Shown here: one piece after another, positions 29,056-37,969 of the stretch | Layout: each line of letters starts with the position of its first letter | Numbering within the stretch: the first letter of the stretch is position 1 | Program-made: the position numbers and the translations under genes | Assembly: GCF_009466385.1 (NCBI RefSeq) | Contig: NZ_WIAQ01000022.1 | Coordinates: 1 to 47,222, forward strand | Direction of reading: 5' to 3' | From: Peribacillus tepidiphilus | GTDB taxonomy: Bacteria > Bacillota > Bacilli > Bacillales > DSM-1321 | DNA: 47,222 bases | Notes under the pieces: generated by a model | What the model saw: only the letters and a program-made list of their open reading frames with translations | The model's database searches: none | Told to the model about the DNA's origin: nothing

Positions 29056-29345
29056 CTGATGACCGAAATATTGGATCTGACGACCGATATGTGTGGGCTG
29101 ACGACCGATAAATTGGATCTGATGACCGATATGTGTGAGCTGACGACCGATATATTGCAGCTGATGACCGATATAATGGATCTGACGACCGATATATTCG
29201 ACTGACGACCGATAAATTGAAGCTGATGACCGATATGTGTGAGCTGACGACCGATATATTGGGCTGACGACCGATATATTGGGCTGACGACCGATATAAT
29301 GAATCTGACGACCGATATAATGGATCTGACAACCGATATTTTACC
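29056..29345 (+). repeat. Array A2, same 20-21 bp repeat as A1
   Basis: About 14 units in the same orientation as A1, with the same core CTGACGACCGATAT and the same variant tails. More units carry CTGATGACC. The right edge degenerates into half-units up to about 29395. Confidence 0.93.
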
Positions 29346-29462
29346 GCATACGCCCGATATGTGATACATGGTAACCGATCTATCCGACTGATAGGCGTTT
29401 AAATCAGTTGGATTGAGTGTGAAATATACTTTGTCTACACGTTTAAGATCGTAAGAGAAAGA

Positions 29463-29504
29463 AAAAAGGGACAGAAATACCTTAATGTATCTCTGTCCCT
29501 TTTA
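29463..29504. terminator. Terminator of the LCP gene
   Basis: Stem AAGGGACAGA / TCTGTCCCTT with an additional ATAC/GTAT inner pair, flanked by A- and T-runs. Serves the minus-strand LCP gene. Confidence 0.85.
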
Positions 29505-29506
29505 AT

Positions 29507-30520
29507 TTATTGTTCGTCTTCCTGAGAATTATCGTCTGATTCATCTGTAGGAAGGTCTAAGTGGCTTCTTAGCTCTGATTTCACCATTTCTAGCTCTTCT
29601 TCATCCGGAATAAAATAATAGATGTTTCGTTTAGAGTAATAATCTTCACCTTTTAACTCCAATTGTTTTATTTTTGAAGTGTTAAATTCAGAGTATTTTT
29701 TCCGGAAGGCGATGGCTTCTTTGATTGACATGTTTGTTTCTACATTTTCTCCTACTACTTCAGCAAGATCATCTATTTTCCATAAGATTTTAGGAGAAGA
29801 AAGACGATCAATAAGACCTATCACAATTTGCCTTTGTCTTTCGTTTCGACCGAAATCTCCTCTAGGATCTTTCTTCCTCATCCTCGCATAAACTAAAGCT
29901 TCTTCACCGTTTAGCTCTTGTAAACCCTTTTTAAAATAAAATCTTTCCCATTTACTATTAATATCATTAAAACTAAAAGGTACTTCTACTTCAACACCGC
30001 CGAGTTCATCAACGATATTCACAAACCCCTTAAAATTGACGGAAACGTAATAGTCAATAGGAATATTTAAAAAGTTCTCTACCGTACGAATTACCCTATC
30101 TTTGCCGCCAGTTGCATAAGAATGATTGATTTTATCCTTTTTATCGAGATCAGCTATTGTTACCATCGTATCTCGAGGGATACTGAGTAGCTTCATGGTC
30201 TGTTTTGTGGGGTTGAACGTAGCAACTAAAAGTGTGTCCGCTCTTCCAGTATCGTGTTCTCCTGAGTAATCTTCAATTCCCATAATTAAAACAGAGAAGG
30301 GATCATTTGATACATAAACAGGTTCTTCTCTTAATGCCGAGGTTTTACGTTCTTCATTATAACTATTGTTAAGAGCTTGATACGTTTTAATTCCCATGTA
30401 ACTGAAATACGTTACAGCGGTCAGGAGAACAAGGAATAAAAATGTTAGTATGCGTTTTTTAGTTTTTTTCTTTTTCTTTTTATAGACAATCCTTGTCATC
30501 GATTTATTATTGTTATTCAT
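29507..30520 (-). CDS. tagV: LytR-CpsA-Psr (LCP) family glycopolymer transferase, TagV-like
   Basis: Membrane-anchored enzyme that attaches undecaprenyl-linked glycopolymers to peptidoglycan. The 337 residues begin with a short, very basic cytoplasmic tail (YKKKKKKTKKR), then one transmembrane helix (about 24-44) and an extracellular LCP domain. The domain contains DTLLVATFNPTKQTMKLLSIPRD-type strands, the conserved Asp/Arg residues for pyrophosphate binding and YARMRKKDPRGDFGRNERQR. The C-terminal tail is acidic. The position next to yvyE-degSU corresponds to YvhJ (TagV) of B. subtilis. It could attach the polymer of the neighbouring locus, teichoic acid, or both. Confidence 0.88.
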   Translation of the reverse strand: MNNNNKSMTRIVYKKKKKKTKKRILTFLFLVLLTAVTYFSYMGIKTYQALNNSYNEERKTSALREEPVYVSNDPFSVLIMGIEDYSGEHDTGRADTLLVATFNPTKQTMKLLSIPRDTMVTIADLDKKDKINHSYATGGKDRVIRTVENFLNIPIDYYVSVNFKGFVNIVDELGGVEVEVPFSFNDINSKWERFYFKKGLQELNGEEALVYARMRKKDPRGDFGRNERQRQIVIGLIDRLSSPKILWKIDDLAEVVGENVETNMSIKEAIAFRKKYSEFNTSKIKQLELKGEDYYSKRNIYYFIPDEEELEMVKSELRSHLDLPTDESDDNSQEDEQ

Positions 30521-30618
30521 TAACTAAGCCATCCTCTTTATTAATAAAAAATTATCCACAAACATTTTAACATAAAAGAATTTTATCTTCTTTTTCTTTT
30601 TGTAGTCAATTTAAACAT

Positions 30619-31254
30619 TTATGTTAATAAAATTTCTTTATAAAGCTGTGTACCTTCTTTAATAGAAGCTTGTCCATTCGTCAGCTCCGTCATCCACGCG
30701 CGGAAGTTGTCTTTTTGCCCTTCTTCCACGTATGTTTCTATTTCGACGGTGTCAAGATAATGGATGTCTTTAATCGTATAGACAGAGGAGCGAAGTTCGT
30801 TTTCGATTTTACCGAGCCAGGTGTAGTCGATTTTAGTATGCATGACACGCATCAGCTTTCGGCGAACAATGCCTGTTGCTGCAAGCCCTTCAGAGGTAGC
30901 TTTCCCATAGGCACGGATAAGACCGCCGCCACCAAGCTTAATTCCTCCAAAGTAGCGTGTCACCACAACAACTGTATCCTTTAAGCCTTTTTTCTTAAGC
31001 ACTTCTAGCATCGGAACGCCGGCTGTTCCACTTGGTTCCCCGTCGTCGTTTGCTTTTTGAATTTGGTCATGCTCGCCAATTAGATAAGCTGAGCAATTAT
31101 GCGTTGCATCCCAATGCTTTTTCTTGATCTTTTGAATAAACTCCTGAGCTTCTTCCTCTGTCTCAGCTCGATCTATATAGGCAATAAAACGGGATTTCTG
31201 GATTACAATCTCATGCTCTCCATATCCCTTCACTGTTAAATACTCTGGAAGCAT
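30619..31254 (-). CDS. yvyE: YigZ/IMPACT family protein YvyE
   Basis: A 211-residue protein with an N-terminal UPF0029 (Impact) domain: KSRFIAYIDRAETEEEA, GEPSGTAGVPMLEVL and VTRYFGGIKLGGGGL are signature stretches. The C-terminal DUF1949 domain spans about 135-200. Function in bacteria is not settled; the eukaryotic homologue IMPACT regulates GCN2. AAGGAGAG lies before the ATG. Divergent from degS, as in B. subtilis. Confidence 0.92.
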   Translation of the reverse strand: MLPEYLTVKGYGEHEIVIQKSRFIAYIDRAETEEEAQEFIQKIKKKHWDATHNCSAYLIGEHDQIQKANDDGEPSGTAGVPMLEVLKKKGLKDTVVVVTRYFGGIKLGGGGLIRAYGKATSEGLAATGIVRRKLMRVMHTKIDYTWLGKIENELRSSVYTIKDIHYLDTVEIETYVEEGQKDNFRAWMTELTNGQASIKEGTQLYKEILLT

Positions 31255-31844
31255 ATGATCTCTCCTTTTCGCAGGGTATTACCCATTTTCTTAGGGCTAT
31301 TTCCCGAATATTTATTATATCGGTAATCGGTGAATGTATCAATGAAGGAGGGGTTTGTAGGCAATCGGTACTGTGAGGATTTACTCATTGTTTATTCGTT
31401 TGATAAAATTATTTAACAATAGCGATATTGTAACGAATCGTGAAGGTTCTGTAATGAAACTTTAATATAGAATAGGTTATTGCATGATATAATAGGGAAG
31501 GCTCTAACGGCAGGAAAATATTATTTTAACATAATAAAAGTCCGAGCTATAGCCCTTACATAGTTTTTAATGGATTTCATTTCTCGTTCTCATTTTCGGA
31601 ATATTTTTCCGTATTAGGAGCATTTATGAAAAGATATGTGTGAAATAGAACAGGATAAAAGACATATGGATTTACTTACTTAGGTTGGATATGCTCAGAG
31701 AAAAGCTATAAAATTAAAGGAAGACAAATATAAAACAGATGGGTATTAAGAATAACTTACGCGATTCTGGCATGATGGAAGACCTAAGTTTAGCATAATC
31801 TCGAATCTACCTAATTATTTTCTTAAGCGGAGGAACTAGGTACA
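31255..31844. other. Divergent intergenic region yvyE / degS
   Basis: A 590-base region without a gene. It holds a candidate extended -10 (31485-31493) and otherwise AT-rich sequence in which I see no repeat or known RNA. If that promoter is used, degS has a leader of about 345 bases. Confidence 0.5.
31485..31493 (+). promoter_or_regulatory. Candidate extended -10 promoter for degS-degU
   Basis: TGATATAAT (TG-N-TATAAT) without a clear -35, followed by a long leader. Confidence 0.4.
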
Positions 31845-32981
31845 ATGAAAAAGGTTGACATAAAAGCATTAGATAAAATCCTCGAAAAAATGGTAGATAC
31901 GGTTGATAGCAGTAAGAAAGAAATTTTTCAAATTGGGGAACAAAGTCGTCGTGAGTTCGAAACTTTATCAGAGGAGCTTAAGCATGTTAAACAATTGGTC
32001 GTTCAAGTGATAGAAAAAGGGGATCGGCTTGAAATAAATGCAAGGCTTGCGAGAAAAAGATTATCCGAAGTCAGCATGCAGTTTAATCGCTTTTCAGAAG
32101 AACAAATTCGCGAGGCGTATGAAAAAGCTCATGCCTTACAGGTGGAGCTTCAAATGAACCGTCAAATGGAAAAGCAGCTTCGCAATCGCCGAGATGATCT
32201 TGAACGAAGGATCTATGGCTTACAGGCAACCATTGAACGAGCAGAACACCTTGTATCGCAAATCAGCATTGTTTTAAACTTTTTAAAAAGTGATTTAGCC
32301 TTTGTCGGCGAAGCTTTGGAAGATGCAAAAAGAAAGCAGGAGTTTGGCTTTAAAATTATTGAGGCCCAGGAAGAAGAGAGAAAGAAGCTTTCGCGTGAAA
32401 TTCATGATGGACCTGCTCAAATGCTTGCTAATGTCATGATGAGATCAGACCTAATTGATCGAGTGTATCGAGAAAGAGGCTCTGAAGAGGCATTGAAGGA
32501 AATCAAAGACTTAAAGCGCATGGTTCGGAATGCTTTATACGAGGTTCGTCGGATCATATACGATTTAAGACCTATGGCTTTAGATGACTTAGGTCTTGTT
32601 CCGACCCTCAGAAAATATTTACAGACTGTCGAAGAGTATAATAGGTCTACAAAGATTACTTTCTTTAACCTTGGGGAGGAAAAAAGACTCTCTACTAATC
32701 TGGAGGTCGCTTTATTCAGGCTCATCCAGGAATCTGTCCAAAATGCCTTGAAGCATTCAGGTGCAAGTGAAATCCAAGTAAAGCTTGAAATTAAGAAAAC
32801 TCATGTACTTGCCGTCGTAAAAGATAATGGCAAAGGCTTCGATGTTGCGGTAAAAAAGGAAGGCACTTTTGGATTGATGGGCATGAAGGAACGTGTTGAG
32901 CTTCTTGAAGGGGAAATAACGATCGATTCCAAGCCGGGAAGCGGGACAATCATCATGATTCAAGTTCCTATAAAGGGTTGA
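31845..32981 (+). CDS. degS: Sensor histidine kinase DegS
   Basis: Cytoplasmic kinase that phosphorylates DegU. The 378 residues start with a long coiled coil (about 10-165, DegS domain), with no membrane segment. The HisKA_3 motif LSREIHDGPAQ carries phospho-acceptor His187. The HATPase_c domain has the N box (QESVQNALKHSG), NGKGFD (G1) and GTFGLMGMKERVELLEG (G2). Preceded by GCGGAGG. The 131-base gap to degU is as in other bacilli. Confidence 0.95.
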   Translation: MKKVDIKALDKILEKMVDTVDSSKKEIFQIGEQSRREFETLSEELKHVKQLVVQVIEKGDRLEINARLARKRLSEVSMQFNRFSEEQIREAYEKAHALQVELQMNRQMEKQLRNRRDDLERRIYGLQATIERAEHLVSQISIVLNFLKSDLAFVGEALEDAKRKQEFGFKIIEAQEEERKKLSREIHDGPAQMLANVMMRSDLIDRVYRERGSEEALKEIKDLKRMVRNALYEVRRIIYDLRPMALDDLGLVPTLRKYLQTVEEYNRSTKITFFNLGEEKRLSTNLEVALFRLIQESVQNALKHSGASEIQVKLEIKKTHVLAVVKDNGKGFDVAVKKEGTFGLMGMKERVELLEGEITIDSKPGSGTIIMIQVPIKG

Positions 32982-33112
32982 GGAAAAAAATGGATTTCCA
33001 TCTGTTTATGATGGAGTTTGTTATATCGGACAAGCTATAATAAATGTGGACGCATTACTAATGAAACGCTGAAAAGTATGAAACGAAATGTTGAACAAGG
33101 GAGGCGAAGGCG

Positions 33113-33796
33113 TTGAAAACAAGCATCGTAATTATAGATGATCATCAACTATTTCGCGAAGGGGTAAAGCGAATACTTGATTTTGAACCATCTTTTGAAG
33201 TAGTAGCAGAGGGCGATGACGGTGCAGATGCCGTTGAGCTTGTTGAAAAATATAATCCTGATGTCATTATTATGGACATCAACATGCCAAACATGAACGG
33301 AGTCGAAGCGACAAAAGAACTCGTGGACAAATATCCGGACTCCAAGGTCATCATTTTATCCATCCATGATGACGAAAACTACGTAACACATGCCTTAAAG
33401 ACAGGTGCAACAGGCTATCTATTAAAGGAAATGGACGCAGACGCATTGATTGAGGCTGTAAAAGTGGTAGCCGACGGCGGCTCCTATTTGCATCCAAAGG
33501 TTACTCACAACTTAGTAAAAGAATATAGAAGATTGGCTTGTGAAAATGCTTCTGAAGGTGGCGGTCAATTTGCACCAGAAATTAGAAGACCGCTTCATTT
33601 GCTGACGCGCCGTGAATGCGAGGTTCTGCAGCTATTAGCAGACGGACAAAGCAACCGCGGAATCGGCGAAACACTATTCATCAGCGAAAAAACGGTAAAA
33701 AACCACGTCAGCAACATCCTGCAAAAAATGAACGTAAATGACCGCACTCAAGCCGTTGTTATGGCCATCAAAAACGGTTGGGTAGAAGTGAGATAA
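33113..33796 (+). CDS. degU: Response regulator DegU
   Basis: Master regulator of exoenzymes, motility, competence and biofilm formation. The 227 residues form a receiver domain with phospho-acceptor Asp55 (IIMDINMPN) and acidic pocket D9-D10, and a LuxR/NarL-type HTH at about 160-225 ([15 protein letters not shown] ... [17 protein letters not shown]). TTG start with GGGAGGCG upstream. It acts on promoters that may include those of the neighbouring protease, comF and flagellar genes; no DegU boxes were assigned. Confidence 0.96.
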   Translation: MKTSIVIIDDHQLFREGVKRILDFEPSFEVVAEGDDGADAVELVEKYNPDVIIMDINMPNMNGVEATKELVDKYPDSKVIILSIHDDENYVTHALKTGATGYLLKEMDADALIEAVKVVADGGSYLHPKVTHNLVKEYRRLACENASEGGGQFAPEIRRPLHLLTRRECEVLQLLADGQSNRGIGETLFISEKTVKNHVSNILQKMNVNDRTQAVVMAIKNGWVEVR

Positions 33797-33914
33797 AACT
33801 AGCTGACGTTTTGGATACGCTGTCCAGCTGGAACTTCTGGGGTTATTGGTTTTAAAGGTGTTTCTGTTAAAGCTGAATTAGGAACAATTAAAATAGATAA
33901 CGGTATTTATTCAC

Positions 33915-33949
33915 GCCCGGCTTCTCCAATTGGAGGGGCTGGGTTTTTG
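33915..33949 (+). terminator. Terminator after degU
   Basis: A GC-rich imperfect stem CCCGGCttCTCC / GGAGgggCTGGG is closed by AATT and followed by TTTTT. Confidence 0.75.
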
Positions 33950-34020
33950 TTTGGGGATTTTTTTAGTCTGCTAAAGTGTTGATTTTTTGGTATTTGGAAG
34001 TGCGCTTGGCCTGTTTTTAA

Positions 34021-34341
34021 GACGGGTTGAATTATTTTGGGAATGGGTTGAATAATCTGAAGGACGGGTTGAATTATTTTGAGAATGGGTTGAATAATTT
34101 CGAGGACGGGTTGAATTATCGCGGGAATGGGTTGAATAATTTCAAGAACGGGTTGAATTATCGTGGGAATGGGTTGAAATATTTTGAGGACGGGTTGAAT
34201 AATTGCGAGAATGGGTTGAATAATTTCGAGGACGGGTTGAAATATTTTGAGGACGGGTTGAATTATTTTGAGAACGGGTTGAATTATCGCGAGAACGGGT
34301 TGAATTATCGTGGGAATGGGTTGAATTATTTCAATGAACGG
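34021..34341 (+). repeat. Array B of a 21-bp repeat, GGGTTGAATTATTTTGAGAAC-like
   Basis: About 15 tandem units, all 21 bases. The core GGGTTGAA(T/A) is constant in nearly every unit; the following bases vary among TTTTGAG, TTTCGAG, TCGCGGG and TCGTGGG, and the joint alternates between GGAC and GAAT. Its sequence is unrelated to array A but has the same period. It lies in the degU-degV gap, just upstream of the MITE. Confidence 0.95.
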
Positions 34342-34517
34342 TGTTTGTATAATCCTAAGATTGGGATGGTAACAAAAGATATTCGTTTTGAATTGTTATT
34401 TCAAAAAGTTGTTCAAAGAGTTTGTCCATCGATCCTCAAGATCAAGCGGTAATTTTAGATTACCACTCTTCACCTCCATTGTTCTAGTAAAACTAAGAGT
34501 TCTGGTTTCTAATTAAA

Positions 34518-34802
34518 GGCTGTTTTCGTAAAGTTTGTTGCTTTTTTAGTGTAATGTAACGACACGATCTGAGATGATTGTAGCGGAGGATACTTGACTC
34601 CTCGAAAATGCATTCGCATTTCCTTCGTGCGGTGTTTATTCGAGGAAGCTTATTCAACGTCCTGCGGGAAAAGAGGGAAGTGGGAGACCCCACAGGCGGT
34701 AACGTCGAGGAGTGACTTCCCTCCCCGCGGAAAGCAAGTGCCTCTCGCTGCGATCAACGGAAACTTTATCGTCTAATAACAACAATCTGTGCGAAAAGAG
34801 CC
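34518..34802. mobile_element. Complete 285-bp MITE with 8-bp target duplication
   Basis: The ends are imperfect inverted repeats (GGCTGTTTTCGTAAAGTTTG on the left; the complement of the right end reads GGCTCTTTTCGCACAGATTG). The element is flanked on both sides by the identical 8-mer TAATTAAA (34510-34517 and 34803-34810). There is no transposase frame; the interior is GC-richer and partly self-complementary. The ends and the 8-bp duplication fit mobilisation by an ISL3-like transposase (inference). A fragment of a second copy lies at 4859-4933. Confidence 0.85.
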
Positions 34803-34927
34803 TAATTAAATGCTCGAACTTTGTCAGAAATTAGCGTACAATAACAATTTAATGCATTCCCATTCATTTTCATATAAAATGGTTAATATAATGTAGACAA
34901 GAAAAAAATAAGGCAGGTATACATCAT

Positions 34928-35770
34928 ATGAAAACGGCAGTTGTCACGGATAGTACAGCGTACTTACCGAAGGAATTGCGGGAAAAGTTCAATATACATA
35001 TGGTTTCCTTAAATGTGATTTTTGGAGAAGAAGCATATCGAGAGGAAATCGATATTAAAGTAGACGAGTTTTATGAGGAAGTAAGAAAGTCAGACAAGCT
35101 TCCTACCACATCACAGCCACCAATTGGTGAGTTCATTTCTAAATATGAGGAGCTGGCGAAAGAATATGATGCTGTGATCAGCATTCATCTATCAAGCGGG
35201 ATCAGCGGTACGTACCAAGGCGCAGTTTCAGCTGGTGAAATGGTTGAAGGAATTCAAGTATTTCCTTTCGATTCAGAAATTAGCTGCTACGTCCAAGGCT
35301 TTTATGTGTTGGAAGCGGCAAAAATGGCGCAGGAAGGCAAAACACCTGACGAAATCCTAGCACGCCTTAATGAAATGAAGAAAACGGTTCGCGCTTATTT
35401 TATGGTGGACGACCTTTCCCATTTGCAGCGCGGGGGACGCTTGAGCAGTGCGCAAGCCATCATTGGAAGCCTTCTTCAGGTAAAGCCACTGCTACACTTT
35501 GAAAACAAAGTCATCGTTCCTTTCGAAAAAATCCGCACCAAGAAAAAAGCGATGAAACGAATCGTAGAATTCCTGGAGCAAGACGCAAAAAGCGGAGATC
35601 AAATGGAAGCCGTCATCATCCATGCAAACCGTGAAGACGAAGCGAAAGAATGGATGTCTGAGCTCCAACCTCAATTTCCAAATGTGAAATTCTCCATCAG
35701 CTACTTTGGCCCTGTCATCGGCACCCACCTAGGTGAAGGTGCGATGGGAATGGGCTGGTATAAGAAATAA
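34928..35770 (+). CDS. DegV family fatty-acid-binding protein (FakB-like)
   Basis: A two-domain DegV fold of 280 residues: the N-terminus TAVVTDSTAYLP, then TSQPPIGEF and the lipid-head contact region HLSSGISGTYQGA; the C-terminal domain ends GPVIGTHLGEGAMGMGW. FakB proteins hold fatty acids for phosphorylation by FakA. The gene matches B. subtilis yviA (degV). It sits between degU and comFA but is separated from both by repeats and a terminator. Confidence 0.9.
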   Translation: MKTAVVTDSTAYLPKELREKFNIHMVSLNVIFGEEAYREEIDIKVDEFYEEVRKSDKLPTTSQPPIGEFISKYEELAKEYDAVISIHLSSGISGTYQGAVSAGEMVEGIQVFPFDSEISCYVQGFYVLEAAKMAQEGKTPDEILARLNEMKKTVRAYFMVDDLSHLQRGGRLSSAQAIIGSLLQVKPLLHFENKVIVPFEKIRTKKKAMKRIVEFLEQDAKSGDQMEAVIIHANREDEAKEWMSELQPQFPNVKFSISYFGPVIGTHLGEGAMGMGWYKK

Positions 35771-35782
35771 TGTTAATTATGT

Positions 35783-35832
35783 GCCTGACCCTCGCTGGAT
35801 TAATGCTTTAATGCGCCGGGGTCAGGCTTTTT
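35783..35832 (+). terminator. Terminator after degV
   Basis: Stem GCCTGACCC / GGGTCAGGC with a long, partly paired loop, followed by TTTTTT. Confidence 0.85.
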
Positions 35833-35927
35833 TATTTGAGGTAGGATGTCTTGACGGGAAGGCTTTTTTGTCTCTGCCTCCAGCTTAATCTCTTATCCCT
35901 TTCAAAAAAATGTAAAAAGTAACGTTT

Positions 35928-36027
35928 GGCGGGATTCTTGCAAGAATCGGCGGGATTATTCCCGAAACTCGTGGGATTCTTGCCAAGACTCGCGGGATTA
36001 TAATTGAAACTGGCGGGATTATTATGA
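35928..36027 (+). repeat. Array C: five units of a 21-22 bp repeat, GCGGGATTATT-like
   Basis: Units begin GGCGGGATTCTT, GGCGGGATTATT, GTGGGATTCTT, GCGGGATTATA and GCGGGATTATT, each followed by a (C)GAAACT/AAGACT-like tail. The first contains a perfect 16-base palindrome, GATTCTTGCAAGAATC. Same period as arrays A and B, different sequence. Confidence 0.85.
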
Positions 36028-36242
36028 GGTGATAAAGAGCGCCCCGGAAAAATTAAAGTTTTTTATCGGAGTATTAAAAAATTTGTGACGCAACCTAATA
36101 AAAATTTGCCAAACTATTTGGATCTGTCCCCACTCGAATAACCCTTTATAGTGCATGAAGTAAAAACTCTTGATTTAGAGCAAAGAAGTAGTTAAGTTAT
36201 TGGGTATTTTCATGATACAATCTTCAAAAGGAGGTGATAAAC

Positions 36243-36406
36243 ATGGAAGAAAATTTAATGAAACTGCTTCAAGGACAAGAAAAAGCCGAGAGACATGACG
36301 AGCATGCAACATAATAAAACAAATGGATGTAAAAGACTCTCAAATTCAAGTTTTGAATAAACGTCTGTTTGATGTCAAAACAAAGCTTGAACAAAAGACT
36401 CCATAA
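36243..36406 (+). pseudogene. Frame-disrupted small gene with an ideal ribosome binding site
   Basis: AAAGGAGGTGATAAAC, a near-perfect Shine-Dalgarno, precedes an ATG at 36243. The frame MEENLMKLLQGQEKAERHDE stops after 23 codons (36314). A second frame (36323-36406, MDVKDSQIQVLNKRLFDVKT) continues in another phase. Together they look like a short helical, coiled-coil-type protein broken by an indel. I do not recognise the family. It lies 182 bases upstream of comFA. Confidence 0.55.
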
Positions 36407-36496
36407 AAGGGGGAGTAAGGTCTTACTGAATCACTTTGGGTTTTCATATGCCCATTAACATTTTTTCCTCAACAAACCTAAAAAGGAGGTACACGC

Positions 36497-37969
36497 TTGC
36501 TTCCATACATTTCTTCTTTGCTTTCAGACGATAAATGGATCACCCCAATCGCGATCACCAAAGAATTTAACCCCCAATTCTCTTTTTCTCAGGAACTCCA
36601 GCAGATTCTTTATGGTAAAAAATTATTGATGGACGAAATTCCCTTTTCCTCAAAAGAGATTGACGAACATTTCGAACATGGATATGTAGGCTTCATACCT
36701 GGTCTAACAGAAAAAACTTTATCATCAAAAAAACAATTCCAATGTAGCCGCTGTGGAACCAGCAGAAAACATCATTTTTATTCCTTCCCTTGCGCACGCT
36801 GCGGAAAGCAATGTGTGTACTGCAGAAACTGTATCATGATGGGAAAAATAACCCTATGTTCCAAGCTCTACGTTTGGACAGGGCCACCCCTGCACCATAA
36901 GCCACAGCAAAACCCGCTTTCATGGGATGGTAAGCTATCTGAGGGGCAACAAAGCGCGTCGCAGGCAGTTTTAGATGTTGTGCATAGCAAGAAGACACTC
37001 CTTGTTTGGGCTGTATGCGGTGCGGGTAAAACAGAGGTATTGTTCCAAGGAATGGACCAAGCCCTTCAAAATGGCAAAACAGTATGCATTGCAACACCAC
37101 GAACAGATGTCGTGCTCGAACTAGCTCCCCGCATTAAAAAAGCTTTTCCACACACAGCTATCGCTGCCCTATACGGTGGAAGCGAAGAAAAGCACCTACC
37201 TGCCCAGCTTGTCATTACGACTACTCACCAGCTTTTAAGATTTTATCAAGCCTTCGACGTTGTCATCATTGATGAAGTAGATGCCTTTCCTTTTTCCTCA
37301 GACGCGTCACTGCAATTTGCTGTAGAGAAAGCAAAAAAAACTCATTCCACCACCATTTATCTGACAGCCACACCGTCCCAAAAAATCCAACACCAAGCTA
37401 GAAAAGGAATCATTGAGTGTGTTAAAATTCCAGCCCGTTACCATCGCCATCCGATCCCAGTTCCTACATTAAAATGGACAGGCAATTGGAAAAAGTCCCT
37501 CGCGACAGGAAAAATCCCAAAACCAATCTTCCACTGGATCCAAACAAGGCTTCAAAACAAAACACCTTTCTTGCTCTTCTTTGGCAATATTGAGCAGATG
37601 GAAAAATACCTTCCACTTTTTCAAAAGCTGTATCCTGAACTACTGTCTGTTCACGCTGAAGATCCTAAACGCAAAGAAAAGGTCCAAGCCTTGCGGATGG
37701 GAAAGGTTTTAGGTCTGCTAACTACGACCATTTTGGAAAGGGGCGTTACCATTCCAAAGCTAGCTGTAGCTGTCATTGGAGCGGAAGAGGACATTTTTAC
37801 GGAGAGTGCTCTTGTGCAAATTGCAGGACGTGTCGGCAGAAGTGCCGGACACCCGATTGGAGACGTGACTTTTTTTCATTATGGGAAAACAGAAGCGATG
37901 CTAGAGGCCATATCGCATATAAAATCCATGAATCTTGAAGCAAAAAAGAGGGGGTTGATCGATGTTTAG
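36497..37969 (+). CDS. comFA: Late competence helicase ComFA
   Basis: DEAD-box ATPase that helps pull single-stranded transforming DNA through the membrane channel. Of 490 residues, the N-terminal zinc finger has CSRCG, CARCGKQC and CRNC clusters at about 82-115. Walker A is CGAGKTE near 173-180 and the DEAD-type box is IIDEVDAF. The C-terminal helicase half has TTTILERGVTIP and QIAGRVGRSAG. TTG start preceded by AAGGAGGT. The frame overlaps comFC by eight bases; no comFB lies between them, unlike in B. subtilis. Confidence 0.92.
   Translation: MLPYISSLLSDDKWITPIAITKEFNPQFSFSQELQQILYGKKLLMDEIPFSSKEIDEHFEHGYVGFIPGLTEKTLSSKKQFQCSRCGTSRKHHFYSFPCARCGKQCVYCRNCIMMGKITLCSKLYVWTGPPLHHKPQQNPLSWDGKLSEGQQSASQAVLDVVHSKKTLLVWAVCGAGKTEVLFQGMDQALQNGKTVCIATPRTDVVLELAPRIKKAFPHTAIAALYGGSEEKHLPAQLVITTTHQLLRFYQAFDVVIIDEVDAFPFSSDASLQFAVEKAKKTHSTTIYLTATPSQKIQHQARKGIIECVKIPARYHRHPIPVPTLKWTGNWKKSLATGKIPKPIFHWIQTRLQNKTPFLLFFGNIEQMEKYLPLFQKLYPELLSVHAEDPKRKEKVQALRMGKVLGLLTTTILERGVTIPKLAVAVIGAEEDIFTESALVQIAGRVGRSAGHPIGDVTFFHYGKTEAMLEAISHIKSMNLEAKKRGLIDV

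Noticed and set aside
27343-29345. CRISPR array
   Set aside because: Core plus tail is only 20-21 bases, tails recur and are 6-7 bases, and there are no cas genes. The units are not separated by unique spacers.
33797-34020. Remnant coding sequence after degU (frame with GTSGVIGFKGVSVKAELG)
   Set aside because: No start or ribosome binding site and no recognised family; most of it ends in the terminator.
34027-34452. Open frame encoding NGLNYFE-like heptads
   Set aside because: It is a by-product of 21-base tandem units without stops; constant codons show no silent variation and there is no ribosome binding site.
34594-34776. Open frame inside the MITE
   Set aside because: Short, crosses the element's internal repeats and has no ribosome binding site.
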